Shown: piece after piece, positions 14,622 to 23,042 of the stretch
Position numbering within the stretch: the first letter of the stretch is position 1
How the letters are laid out: every line of letters starts with the position of its first letter
Assembly: GCA_025937755.1 (NCBI GenBank)
Contig: JAICQR010000009.1
Coordinates: 1 to 36,773 of the forward strand
Origin: Gemmatimonadales bacterium
Lineage (GTDB): Bacteria > Gemmatimonadota > Gemmatimonadetes > Gemmatimonadales > GWC2-71-9
Length of the DNA: 36,773 nucleotides
Reading direction: 5' to 3'
Position numbers and translations under genes: made by a program
Notes under the pieces: model-generated
Told to the model about the DNA's origin: nothing
The model's input: the letters and a program-made list of their open reading frames with translations, nothing else
Database searches by the model: none

Positions 14622-16040
14622 CTACTCGCCCGCGTCGGCGTCGTCCACAGCCCGCACCAGCACCTGGTCCAGCGCGGCGTGGTGCAGCATGGGAGCCTGG
14701 ATGAACCGGTCGACGAGGTCGGCGGTGCCGTTGACGTTGAGCTGCTCGAAGAGGAACGCAAAGGTGCGTTCCAGGTCCGCTGCGATGGCCGCCCTGACTT
14801 TCTCGGGCAGCGACCACAGCTCCTGCTTGAAGGGGCCGATCGCCTTCTTCCTGGCCTTGTAGTAAAACTGGTCGTCCGAATCGTCAGCCTTGCGCTCACT
14901 CTGCGCGTTGTCGTCGAGCCAGGCGTACATCCGGCGCCTGAGATCGGCCGGAAGTGACGGGTGGTCGAACACAATGTTCTGGAAGTTGGTGGCGAGATGG
15001 ATCTCGGCGGTCTCCACCCGGGGAAAATTGCCGAACGCGTTGGACGGCAGCGTGCTCGCACCGTGCTGCACGGCGCCGGCCAGCCCGTATCGCTCGCGGG
15101 CCACGCGGGAGAGGTCCCGGAGCGCATCGATGTCCAGCTTGACGTCGGCAATCTTGCCGTCCGGCAACACCACGCCGCCGTGCGACGTGCCGGTCTGGAC
15201 CGAGATCTTGCTGATGCCATCGGTGATGGCGAGCCGCTCACATTCGGCTTCGTAACCCTGCATGAAGGCGTGGAGCTCCTCGACCGTGCTGTTCTTGTGG
15301 CCGACCTCACCAATCTCGGCGCCAATGCTCACGGTGACGCCGGCCGGCTCCCGCTCTCGAATAAACTGGGTGATCTCGGCGGCGCGCTCGTAGTTGGCGC
15401 GCTGCTGCTCGGCCAGAGTGTCGTGCGACAGGTCCACCAGGGTCGACGTGTCGACGTCTATGTTGTAGAAGCCCGCGGCGACTTCCTCGGCGATGAGCTT
15501 CTTGACCTCGCCAACCTCACCTTCGGCGTCGGCGGCGTACTTCTTTGCGTTGACCTGGCAGTGGTCGCCCTGGATGAACAACGGCTGCGACCAGCCCTCG
15601 CGCAACGCGGCGCCAATCATGACGGAGACGTACTCGGCGGGGCGCTGATCGGTGTAGGCGATTTCGGATCGGGCGATTTCAAGAATGATCGCGCCGGCCC
15701 GGCCGGCCCGCGCCGCCCGGAACACCGCCCGTGCGCTGTCGTAGGCCATGGCGCGGATGTTCATGGCCGGCACGGTGAAGCCGGCGCACTCGCCCCTGCC
15801 CCGCGCGATGTACAGCTCGTGGATCGACGCCGGCCGGACGCCGCGCGCCTGGCCGATTTCCCACAGGAGCCACCGGGCCGCTTCGCGTTCGTCCGGCTCG
15901 GCGAATACCGCTTTCCATACCAACTGGTCCATCGCGGCACCACGCAGCGGCTTCTCGTCGTGTACTTCCACGCCGCTCTGTGCCAGCGTGACCGCGCCAC
16001 CGAACAAGCCCGCAATATTCTGCATCAGTTCCGACGCCAT
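14622..16040 (-). CDS. Class II fructose-bisphosphate aldolase family protein
   Basis: A 472-residue, zinc-dependent-type aldolase, longer than the common 300-360 residue forms. Class II motifs visible include 'FIQGDHCQVN' (the Asp-His pair for catalysis and metal), 'GAEIGEVGHKNST' (metal Glu), 'SVQTGTSHGG' (His ligand), 'GLAGAVQHGAST' and 'HLATNFQN' (substrate loop). It lies downstream of glucose-6-phosphate isomerase and pyruvate kinase, so cleavage or formation of fructose 1,6-bisphosphate in glycolysis/gluconeogenesis is the likely role. Tagatose-bisphosphate aldolase-like activity cannot be excluded. The extra C-terminal region (about 370-472) is helical. Confidence 0.8.
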   Translation of the reverse strand: MASELMQNIAGLFGGAVTLAQSGVEVHDEKPLRGAAMDQLVWKAVFAEPDEREAARWLLWEIGQARGVRPASIHELYIARGRGECAGFTVPAMNIRAMAYDSARAVFRAARAGRAGAIILEIARSEIAYTDQRPAEYVSVMIGAALREGWSQPLFIQGDHCQVNAKKYAADAEGEVGEVKKLIAEEVAAGFYNIDVDTSTLVDLSHDTLAEQQRANYERAAEITQFIREREPAGVTVSIGAEIGEVGHKNSTVEELHAFMQGYEAECERLAITDGISKISVQTGTSHGGVVLPDGKIADVKLDIDALRDLSRVARERYGLAGAVQHGASTLPSNAFGNFPRVETAEIHLATNFQNIVFDHPSLPADLRRRMYAWLDDNAQSERKADDSDDQFYYKARKKAIGPFKQELWSLPEKVRAAIAADLERTFAFLFEQLNVNGTADLVDRFIQAPMLHHAALDQVLVRAVDDADAGE

Positions 16041-16117
16041 GACTCACCCATGTCTGATTGAGAACCAGTATCCGCTGCAGGGAAACTACGCCCGCGGCAA
16101 CGGCGAGCCAAGCCGCG

Positions 16118-17509
16118 TCAGACCTGGTCGCCGCCACCCCGCGGCGTGAGCGGCTCACTGAAGCCGGGACGCCCCATCGCGGTAAAAGTGAGACGCTTGC
16201 CCAGCTCCACGCCCGGCTGGTCGAACGGGTCGACATTGTACCAGATGCCGGCGTAGCCGCACGCCACCTGCAGAAACATCAGCAATTCGCCCACGCTGCC
16301 TGCGCTCAGGTCAGGCATGGTCAGCATCTGATTCATGCGGCCCATCCGCGCCAGGGCAGACGAGGTCGCATCCAGTTCGGCCAACAACAACTCGCCCAGG
16401 CTGTGCCCACCCAGGTAACCGAGATCCTCGGGCATCCCGTCGATCACGGGGATCGTCACGTCCTCACCCGGGTCTTCCACCCGAACGAACGTGATCGCCT
16501 TGTCGTAGGGGCCCTCCATGAACAGCTGCACCTGGCTGTGCTGATCGGTGGCCCCCACTGCGCCGACCGGCGTGGGCCCGGCATTCACCAGGGCACCTCG
16601 GCGGTCGCGCGCCTTGCCCAGACTCTCGGCCCACAATTGCCGGAACCATTCGGCAAGCTCGCGCAGCCGGTCGGAGTAGGGCATGAGCACGTGGATGCGT
16701 CCGCCATGCCACGTGTCGGCCGCCCAGAGCAGCGCGGCGAAAAGTGCCGGCGCGTTGGCCATGAGCTCGTCCGGCTCAGCGCGCTCGACAGCCCGGGCGG
16801 CGCCCGCGAGCAGTCCCTCGATATCGATGCCGACCAGCGCCGCCGGTAGCAGCCCCACCGGCGAGAGCACGCTGTAGCGCCCGCCAACGGCGGAGGGCAC
16901 ATCCAGCGCGGGGATGCCGTCGCGCTCGGCGATTTCCCTGAGCGCTCCCCTCTCGGGATCCGTGGTGAACACGATGTGCCGAGCGGCTGCCGGACCAAGT
17001 GCCTCTTCCAGCCACTGCCTGACCACCAGATACTGGGCCATGGTCTCGGCGGTACCACCCGACTTGCTGATCACATTGACCAGCACCCGGCGCGGGTCGA
17101 TCCGGCGCAATGCCCCGGCCACCGACGTGGGATCCACGTTCTCGAGCACTGTGAGGCGGGGATAGAACTCGCGGGCCTCGTCGCTCAATTCGTTCCACTC
17201 CGGCGGACGCAGCGCGTTCAGCAGCGCCTTGGTGCCCAGCGCCGAGCCGCCGATGCCGAGCACGAGAACGTGATCGTGGGCCTGACCCAGACCTTCGGCG
17301 AAGGCCGAGATCTCACGGACAGCGGCTTCCTGGTGAACCAGGTCGTAAAAGCCGTAGTCGCCCGCGGTGCGGCGGGTGCGGAGCTCACCCTGAACCGCCG
17401 GAAAACGGCGAGCCAGCTCCGCCAGCCGCTCTCGCGCTATGCCCCGCTCGCCATCCACGCCGCCGTCCAGTCCGTCCTGCAGCATGCGCCCATAATGGAG
17501 CCGGATCAC
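16118..17509 (-). CDS. pgi: Glucose-6-phosphate isomerase
   Basis: It interconverts glucose 6-phosphate and fructose 6-phosphate. Residues about 75-85 read VLGIGGSALGTKAL, the sugar-phosphate-binding SIS fold. 'NVISKSGGTAETMAQ' is the phosphate-binding loop. The family signature GGRYSVLSPVGL and 'LLLAELDATSSAL' follow. The 463 residues match the short bacterial (Bacillus/Thermotoga) type. The start is GTG 17509 with GGAGG four bases upstream and a GTGA overlap with the MBL gene. Longer frames upstream would overlap that gene heavily. Confidence 0.93.
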   Translation of the reverse strand: MIRLHYGRMLQDGLDGGVDGERGIARERLAELARRFPAVQGELRTRRTAGDYGFYDLVHQEAAVREISAFAEGLGQAHDHVLVLGIGGSALGTKALLNALRPPEWNELSDEAREFYPRLTVLENVDPTSVAGALRRIDPRRVLVNVISKSGGTAETMAQYLVVRQWLEEALGPAAARHIVFTTDPERGALREIAERDGIPALDVPSAVGGRYSVLSPVGLLPAALVGIDIEGLLAGAARAVERAEPDELMANAPALFAALLWAADTWHGGRIHVLMPYSDRLRELAEWFRQLWAESLGKARDRRGALVNAGPTPVGAVGATDQHSQVQLFMEGPYDKAITFVRVEDPGEDVTIPVIDGMPEDLGYLGGHSLGELLLAELDATSSALARMGRMNQMLTMPDLSAGSVGELLMFLQVACGYAGIWYNVDPFDQPGVELGKRLTFTAMGRPGFSEPLTPRGGGDQV

Positions 17510-18282
17510 GCGACCTCCACCACGAGACCATCGCAGGCCGGTTCGATGCCGGGCGGCAACGCCGCCGCCAGCTCGGCGTGGCCGGTCTCGTGCGTCAGAT
17601 GAGTGAGCAGCGTTCGCGTGGCGCCTACTTCCTGGGCCACGGCAATCGCCTCGGGAATGCTGAGATGCCTCGGGTGCGGCCGCCACCAGAGCGCATTCAG
17701 CACCAGCACGTCCAGATCAAGCAGGTGCGCCCGCACGTCGGGCCCGACCAGCTTGGCATCTGTAATGTAGGCACACGCCCCGATCCGGTAGCCGAACACC
17801 CGGAGGTCGCCGTGGTCCACGGCGAGTGGCAGTATTGGCACGCCAGCCACGACGGTCTCGACACCGGGCTCCAGCGCGACCGGCGCCAGCAGCGGCTTGG
17901 ACGTGCCCTCGGGCGGCTGAACGGCATCATCGAAGATGTAGGCGAAGGCCGTGCGGATCCGGTCGAGCGTCTCCGCCGGGCCATGGATGGGCAGCGGCCG
18001 CCGCAGGCGCGACGTGAAGGCCCGGAGGTCGTCAATGCCGGTGATGTGATCGGCGTGTTCATGGGTGTACAGCACCGCATCCACGTTGTGCACGCCAGCC
18101 GCGAGCAGCTGGAGCCGGAGTTCCGGCGGCGTGTCGACCAGCAGGGTGGCGCCGTCCAGCTCGAACAGCACGCTCGAACGGGTGCGACGGTCGCGAGGAT
18201 CGGTCGAGTGGCAGACCACGCAATCGCACCCGACCTGGGGAACACCGAAGGACGTCCCCGTCCCGAGAAATCGGAGCCGCAC
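17506..18282 (-). CDS. MBL-fold metallo-hydrolase, PhnP-like
   Basis: A 258-residue metallo-beta-lactamase-fold enzyme. It starts 'VRLRFLGTGTSFGVPQVGCDC', with the Cys-x-Cys-x2-Cys cluster (GCDCVVC) seen in PhnP-type phosphodiesterases, and has the metal motif THEHADH. Further ligands are likely in 'AVDHGD', 'ITDAK' and 'LTHLTHE'. PhnP cleaves cyclic ribose phosphates, but members of this group act on varied phosphodiesters, so the substrate here is open. It is set between pyruvate kinase (two bases upstream) and pgi (overlap). Start GTG 18282. Confidence 0.87.
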   Translation of the reverse strand: MRLRFLGTGTSFGVPQVGCDCVVCHSTDPRDRRTRSSVLFELDGATLLVDTPPELRLQLLAAGVHNVDAVLYTHEHADHITGIDDLRAFTSRLRRPLPIHGPAETLDRIRTAFAYIFDDAVQPPEGTSKPLLAPVALEPGVETVVAGVPILPLAVDHGDLRVFGYRIGACAYITDAKLVGPDVRAHLLDLDVLVLNALWWRPHPRHLSIPEAIAVAQEVGATRTLLTHLTHETGHAELAAALPPGIEPACDGLVVEVA

Positions 18283-18284
18283 GG

Positions 18285-19754
18285 TCAGACCGTCTCGACC
18301 TTGAGCAGGTTGGTCGTGCCAGGCCGATCCCACGGCACACCGGCGGTAACGACGACGCGGTCACCGGTCTCGGCGAGACCGGCCTCGAGCAATCGCTTCC
18401 GCGCCTCGGGCAGCATGTCCTCGTAGGTGGGGAGGTGGTCCACCAGCGCCGGTACCACACCCCAGATGAGTGCGAGCTGGCGGAACGTCTCGGGCTCGGT
18501 GGTCAGTGCGAAGATCGGGACACCGGGACGGTAGGACGCCACGGTGCGCGCGGTGAAACCACTGGACGTGAAGCAGACAATCACCGGGGACCGCATAAGA
18601 TCGGCGGCGGCACAGGTGGCCACCGCGATCGCCGTCTCGGTCCGGGCGCCGCCGCGGTCGCTCTCGCGCCGGCCAAGCCGGGGATCACCTTCGACGAAGC
18701 GTCCGGCGGCAAGGTCCAGCGCGGTGCTGCGAGGCGGCCGGCGCTGCTCCAGCTCGGCGGCGATTCGCGTCATGGCCTGCACTGCCGCCAGCGGGTACTC
18801 GCCGATGGCTGTTTCGGCCGAGAGCATCACAGCGTCGGTCCCGTCGAGGATGGCGTTGGCGACGTCGGAGACCTCTGCGCGGGTGGGCCGCGGTGCGTAG
18901 ATCATCGACTCCAGCATCTGGGTCGCGGTGATCACCGGCTTCGCGGCGAGGTTGGCCTCGCGTATGAGGCGCTTCTGTGCCAGCGGGACCTCCTCGAACG
19001 GAAGCTCGACTCCGAGATCGCCGCGCGCCACCATAATGGCGTCCGAAACCGCCAGGATGCCGGAGAGATTCTCCAGGGCCGTGTCTTTCTCGATCTTGGC
19101 GATGAGTCGTACCGTCTTCGGCAGCAGCGCCCGCAGGTTGACGAGATCTTCCGGACGCCGCACGAACGACATCGCGACGTAATCCACGCCCACGTCCGCC
19201 AGGCGCGCGACCTCTTCACGGTCGCGCTCGCTGATGGCGGGGGCGCTGACATTGATGCCCGGCAGGTTGATCCCCTTGTTGCTGCGGAGTTCGCCGCCGA
19301 AGACGACCACGCCGTCCACCCGGTCGCCCCGGGTGCCGGTCACTTCGACTGCCAGCAGCCCGTCGTCCAGCAGTATTCGAGATCCGGGCCGCACGTCCTG
19401 CGCGAGCGCGTCGTAGGTCGTAGGCAGTTCTCCGGTGCTGGCGCTGGCTCCAGGGGCGAACACGACCCGCTGCCCCTTCTCCAGTTGGACCGGCGCATCC
19501 AGCCGCCCCACCCTGATGCGTGGCCCCTGGAGGTCCACCAGGATTGCGCCGGCCTTGCCCTTCTGCTGGCGTTCGGCCAGCACCTCGCGAAGCTGGCGGA
19601 TCCAGCCGATTCGAATCTCCGGCGTCCCGTGCGATGCGTTGATGCGAACGACGTCCACGCCGGCGTCGAGCAGCGCGATCATGCCGTCCCTGCTCTCCCA
19701 GCTGGGACCAAGCGTGGCCACGATCTTGGTGCGGCGGTATCGGGTGCGGCTCAC
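18285..19754 (-). CDS. pyk: Pyruvate kinase
   Basis: A 489-residue enzyme of the last glycolytic step. Visible motifs are 'TKIVATLGPSW', 'RINASHGT', 'VDLQGPRIRVG', the active-site region 'IAKIEKDTALENL' plus 'MVARGDLGVELPFEEV', and 'ITATQMLESMIYAPRPTRAEVSDVANA' with the substrate loop 'DAVMLSAETAIGEYP'. The C-terminal allosteric domain contains 'VCFTSSGFTARTVASYRP'. The start is GTG 19754 with AAGGAG four bases upstream. It heads the minus-strand glycolytic cluster and is divergent from the glycan module. The 245 bases between them must hold both promoters. Confidence 0.95.
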   Translation of the reverse strand: MSRTRYRRTKIVATLGPSWESRDGMIALLDAGVDVVRINASHGTPEIRIGWIRQLREVLAERQQKGKAGAILVDLQGPRIRVGRLDAPVQLEKGQRVVFAPGASASTGELPTTYDALAQDVRPGSRILLDDGLLAVEVTGTRGDRVDGVVVFGGELRSNKGINLPGINVSAPAISERDREEVARLADVGVDYVAMSFVRRPEDLVNLRALLPKTVRLIAKIEKDTALENLSGILAVSDAIMVARGDLGVELPFEEVPLAQKRLIREANLAAKPVITATQMLESMIYAPRPTRAEVSDVANAILDGTDAVMLSAETAIGEYPLAAVQAMTRIAAELEQRRPPRSTALDLAAGRFVEGDPRLGRRESDRGGARTETAIAVATCAAADLMRSPVIVCFTSSGFTARTVASYRPGVPIFALTTEPETFRQLALIWGVVPALVDHLPTYEDMLPEARKRLLEAGLAETGDRVVVTAGVPWDRPGTTNLLKVETV

Positions 19755-19948
19755 AGCACTCCTTGGCGACAGGTCGAGGGGTCGGTGCGCAGTTTAGCCA
19801 CCCGGGGGACGGGCCGCACCCCCCGCGACAGCAGTGTTGCGGACTCGCCACATTGGCACCGGTGTGTCGCACCTTCCCGGCGCATCGGAAGATGGGATTT
19901 ACCAAGCTGTTGACCCCTTCCGCCACTTGCAGCAACTGCGACACAGGC

Positions 19949-19964
19949 TGGCCCCGCTCTTGCG
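19949..19964 (+). promoter_or_regulatory. Sigma-54-like -24/-12 promoter before the glycan module
   Basis: TGGCCC (19949-19954), five bases, TTGCG (19960-19964). The GG and GC are separated by exactly ten bases, as RpoN promoters need. The predicted start of transcription is about 19975, some 25 bases before GTG 20000. A match this short can arise by chance. PEP-CTERM-type exopolysaccharide loci in other bacteria are known to use sigma-54 and the activator PrsR, which makes it plausible. Confidence 0.4.
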
Positions 19965-19969
19965 CCCTG

Positions 19970-19990
19970 AAATGTGACCTTGATCACATT
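19970..19990. promoter_or_regulatory. CRP/FNR-type operator palindrome
   Basis: ATGTGA (19972-19977), CCTTGA, TCACAT (19984-19989), flanked by A/T. This equals the consensus half-sites TGTGA-N6-TCACA of the CRP/FNR family. It overlaps the predicted start of transcription of the glycan module, where a bound regulator would more likely repress. No regulator gene of this family is in the window. Confidence 0.5.
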
Positions 19991-19999
19991 GCTCCTGTC

Positions 20000-21718
20000 G
20001 TGACCTTCGCTCCCGAGGCCCGCGTGCGGCACATCCTCACCGTTGGCGTGGAGGATTTCTTCCATGCCGATGCGTTCGGCCAGATGATCCAGCCCCGGAT
20101 CTGGAATCGATTCGAGCGACGGCTGGAGCGAAGTACCCGCGCCGCGCTTGATCTCTGCGACGAGACCGGCGCCAAGGCGACGTTTTTCGTGCTGGGCTGG
20201 ATTGCCGAGGTGGCTCCGGAACTGGTGCGCGAGATCGCCGACCGGGGCCATGAGGTGGCCAGCCGTGGCTATGACCACCGGAGCAGCACCCGGCTCACCC
20301 CTGCCGAGTTTCGCGACGACCTCCAACGCGCTCGCGAAGCCATTGAGCACGCATCCGGCCGTCCCGTTCTGGGCCATCGTGCCGCCCGGCTCTGGTACAG
20401 GAAGTCGGATCTGTGGGCGCTCGACGTCCTGGCCGCCGAAGGTTACCAGTACGACTCGAGCCTGGCGCCGCTCTTCCGGGAATTCGCAGACCAGTCGTGG
20501 CGGGAAGTGGTGCACTCGCATGCGACGCCCTTCGGATGTATCGACGAGCTTCCGGTGAGCACCGCGACCGTGCTGGGACAGCGAATTCCGGTGGCGGGCG
20601 GGAATTACTTCCGGCAACTGCCCGAAGGATTTGTCCGGCGCGAGATCTCACGGTGGATGCGGGAGCGGGCCGATCCGTTCGTGATGTACTTCCACGCCTG
20701 GGAGCTGGACCTGGACCAGCCGAAAGTGGCTGCGCCGCTGCTTCAGCGGGTGCGCCACTACCGCAATCTCGACCGGATGCGCGGCATGCTGGCGGACGTC
20801 CTCCAGCAGGCTCCATTCGGCAGTGCGGCGGAACATCTGGGGCTCGAGTGCGGGCCCGCCAGCCCACCAATGCCGGCTGTCGCGGCCATGACCCCGCCGG
20901 CGCTGACTCTACCCGAGCCACGTGACGGGCGGACACCGGTCACGATCGTGGTGCCATGCTACCAGGAGGAGCGCGCGATTTCGTTCCTGGCCAACAGCAT
21001 GGGCGAGGTTACGTCCTCGCTTTCTTCCTTCGACGTCCGCTGGATCTTTGTCGACGACGGCTCGACCGATGGCACCTGGGAGCAGCTGCAGCGCCAGTTC
21101 GGCGGCCGCGACGACGTCTACCTCATGCGGCACCCCCGGAACCACGGCATCGCCGCAGCCATCCGGAGCGGCATCCTGCGGGCCCGCACTGATATTGTCT
21201 GTTCCATCGATGCCGACTGCAGCTACGATCCGGTGGGGCTGGCCCGGATGATTCCGCTGCTGGGCCCAGGCGTGGACATGGTCACGGCTTCTCCCTACCA
21301 CGCCGACGGTGCCGTCCAGAACGTGCCTGCGTGGCGACTGGGGCTCTCGCGGGGTCTCTCGAGGATTTATCAGACGGTGCTGGGCAAGAACATCGCCACC
21401 TGGACCAGCTGCTTCCGGGTATACCGACGCCGGTCGGTGGTGGCGCTGCGCGTGGACCGCGGTGGGTTTCTCGGAATTGCAGAGCTGGCCGGCAGGATGG
21501 TGCTGGCGGGGGGACGAATCGTCGAGCATCCGGAAACGCTCAACGTCCGGGTGCTGGGCCGCTCCAAGCTCAAGGTGGCGCGCACGATTGCCGGGCATGT
21601 CGCGCTGGGCGGCGAATTGTTCGCCCAGCGGGCCCGAATGGCGCTCTGGAGGCGGACGGGACTCGGCCGGATACTCCGATGCGTGGAGGAGCCGCTGCAT
21701 GCGGATGGCGGGCTCTAG
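20000..21718 (+). CDS. Fused polysaccharide deacetylase (PEP-CTERM-locus type, DUF3473) and GT2 glycosyltransferase
   Basis: A 572-residue two-domain protein. Residues about 10-285 are a NodB-like deacetylase of the PEP-CTERM/XrtA-locus subfamily: 'HILTVGVEDFFHADAFGQM' (Glu18, Asp19), 'ATFFVLGWIAEVAPELVREIADRGHEVASRGYDH', 'GGNYFRQLP' and the DUF3473 end 'VMYFHAWELDLDQPKV'. The usual GYRAPSFS motif is altered to GHRAARLW. After a short Ala/Pro linker, residues about 313-560 form a dolichyl-phosphate-sugar-synthase-like GT2 domain: 'VTIVVPCYQEERAISF', DDGSTDG, 'SIDADCSYDP'. No transmembrane helix is evident. GTG 20000 is preferred because the conserved domain starts at once, but it lacks a Shine-Dalgarno; ATG 19892 is the next in-frame choice. 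Likely role: building or trimming a surface glycan. Confidence 0.87.
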   Translation: MTFAPEARVRHILTVGVEDFFHADAFGQMIQPRIWNRFERRLERSTRAALDLCDETGAKATFFVLGWIAEVAPELVREIADRGHEVASRGYDHRSSTRLTPAEFRDDLQRAREAIEHASGRPVLGHRAARLWYRKSDLWALDVLAAEGYQYDSSLAPLFREFADQSWREVVHSHATPFGCIDELPVSTATVLGQRIPVAGGNYFRQLPEGFVRREISRWMRERADPFVMYFHAWELDLDQPKVAAPLLQRVRHYRNLDRMRGMLADVLQQAPFGSAAEHLGLECGPASPPMPAVAAMTPPALTLPEPRDGRTPVTIVVPCYQEERAISFLANSMGEVTSSLSSFDVRWIFVDDGSTDGTWEQLQRQFGGRDDVYLMRHPRNHGIAAAIRSGILRARTDIVCSIDADCSYDPVGLARMIPLLGPGVDMVTASPYHADGAVQNVPAWRLGLSRGLSRIYQTVLGKNIATWTSCFRVYRRRSVVALRVDRGGFLGIAELAGRMVLAGGRIVEHPETLNVRVLGRSKLKVARTIAGHVALGGELFAQRARMALWRRTGLGRILRCVEEPLHADGGL

Positions 21719-23042
21719 CGTCGGCGTGGTGGGCGGAGGCGTGCTCGGCATGACCGTGGCGCTCCGGCTGGCCCAACAGGGGCATCAGGTAACGTTGCTG
21801 GAATCGGCACCGTCCATCGGTGGCCTCGCGTCGCCCGAAGCCATCGGCGATGCGACCTGGGACCGATTCTATCACGTCATGCTGCTGTCCGACCGCCATC
21901 TGGTGGGGCTGCTGGATGAGCTGGGCCTGGCGCAGAACGCGCACTGGCGCGACACCCGAACCGGGTTCTATGGCGACGGCCGTTTTCACGAAATGTCGTC
22001 CAGCCTCGACTTCGCCCGCTTTCCCCTGCTGACGCTGGCCGAGAAGGCGCGGCTCGCCGCCACCATCCTGCACGCGTCGCGGGTCAGGAATCCGATGCCG
22101 CTGGAGCAGGAGCCGGTCGAGCGATGGCTGCGTCGCTGGTCGGGCGATCGCGTCTTCGAACGGATGTGGCTTCCCCTGCTGCGCTCGAAGCTGGGCGAGA
22201 ATTACCGCATAGCGAGCGCGGCATTCCTGTGGGCCATCATCGCCCGGCTGTATGCGGCCCGCCGCTCGGGACTCAAGCGGGAACTCTTCGGCCACGTGGA
22301 CGGCGGCTATGCCACCATTCTTGCGGCGCTCGCGGGCCGGCTGGATTCCGCTGGCGTTACCACCCGCGCCGGCGCGCGGGTGCAGCAGGTCCGGCGGGTG
22401 GACCGCCAACCGGTCATCGAGCTGGCCGGTGGCGAGACATGTGCGTTCGATCGCGTCGTGCTCACGGTTCCCTGCCCCACGGTGGCCCGCATCTGTCCTG
22501 GACTGAGCCAGGCCGAACATGACCGCCTGAACGCGGTCGTGTACCAGGGCATCATCTGTGGGTCGTTTCTGCTGTCCCGGCCGCTCGGGGGGTACTACGT
22601 CACCAACATCGTGGACGAGGGCTTCCCCTTCACCGGTGTGATCGAGATGACGTCGCTGGTGGACCCGGCGACCTTCGGCGGGCGGACGCTGGTCTACTTG
22701 CCGCGCTACCTCGCCCAGAATGCCCCGGGATGGGCCCAGGATGATGCGTGGCACCGGGCACAGTTCCTTGCAGGGCTGCAGCGGATGTACCCCGACCTCC
22801 GTGAGGAGCATGTCGTGGCCGCCAACGTTTCGCGTGCGCGAGACGTGCTGGCAGTGACGACACTGGACTACTCCAGTCGGTGCCTGCCTCCCCTGCGCAC
22901 GTCCTTGCCCGGCGTCTACGTGGTGAATTCAGCCCAGATCGCCCACGGCACCCTCAACGTCAACGAGACGCTCGCGCTGGCGGAGCGGCAGGCAGCTGCC
23001 CTCGCGGCGGAGTGGTCCGGAGAAGCGCTGGCCGCCGCTTGA
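21699..23042 (+). CDS. FAD-dependent oxidoreductase (amine oxidase / protoporphyrinogen oxidase-like)
   Basis: A 447-residue flavoprotein. The dinucleotide-binding motif VGVVGGGVLG (8-17) and the following 'LLESAPSIGGLAS' are typical of the amine-oxidase/UDP-galactopyranose-mutase-like superfamily. The C-terminal FAD contact is 'PGVYVVNSAQI..GTLNVNETLALAERQA'. ATG 21699 has GGAGGA eight bases upstream and overlaps the fusion gene by 20 bases. Homologs of this type often occur beside GT2 enzymes in exopolysaccharide loci, where the substrate is probably a lipid-linked or nucleotide sugar, but it is not known. It is not a typical heme-pathway gene in this context. Confidence 0.82.
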   Translation: MRMAGSSVGVVGGGVLGMTVALRLAQQGHQVTLLESAPSIGGLASPEAIGDATWDRFYHVMLLSDRHLVGLLDELGLAQNAHWRDTRTGFYGDGRFHEMSSSLDFARFPLLTLAEKARLAATILHASRVRNPMPLEQEPVERWLRRWSGDRVFERMWLPLLRSKLGENYRIASAAFLWAIIARLYAARRSGLKRELFGHVDGGYATILAALAGRLDSAGVTTRAGARVQQVRRVDRQPVIELAGGETCAFDRVVLTVPCPTVARICPGLSQAEHDRLNAVVYQGIICGSFLLSRPLGGYYVTNIVDEGFPFTGVIEMTSLVDPATFGGRTLVYLPRYLAQNAPGWAQDDAWHRAQFLAGLQRMYPDLREEHVVAANVSRARDVLAVTTLDYSSRCLPPLRTSLPGVYVVNSAQIAHGTLNVNETLALAERQAAALAAEWSGEALAAA

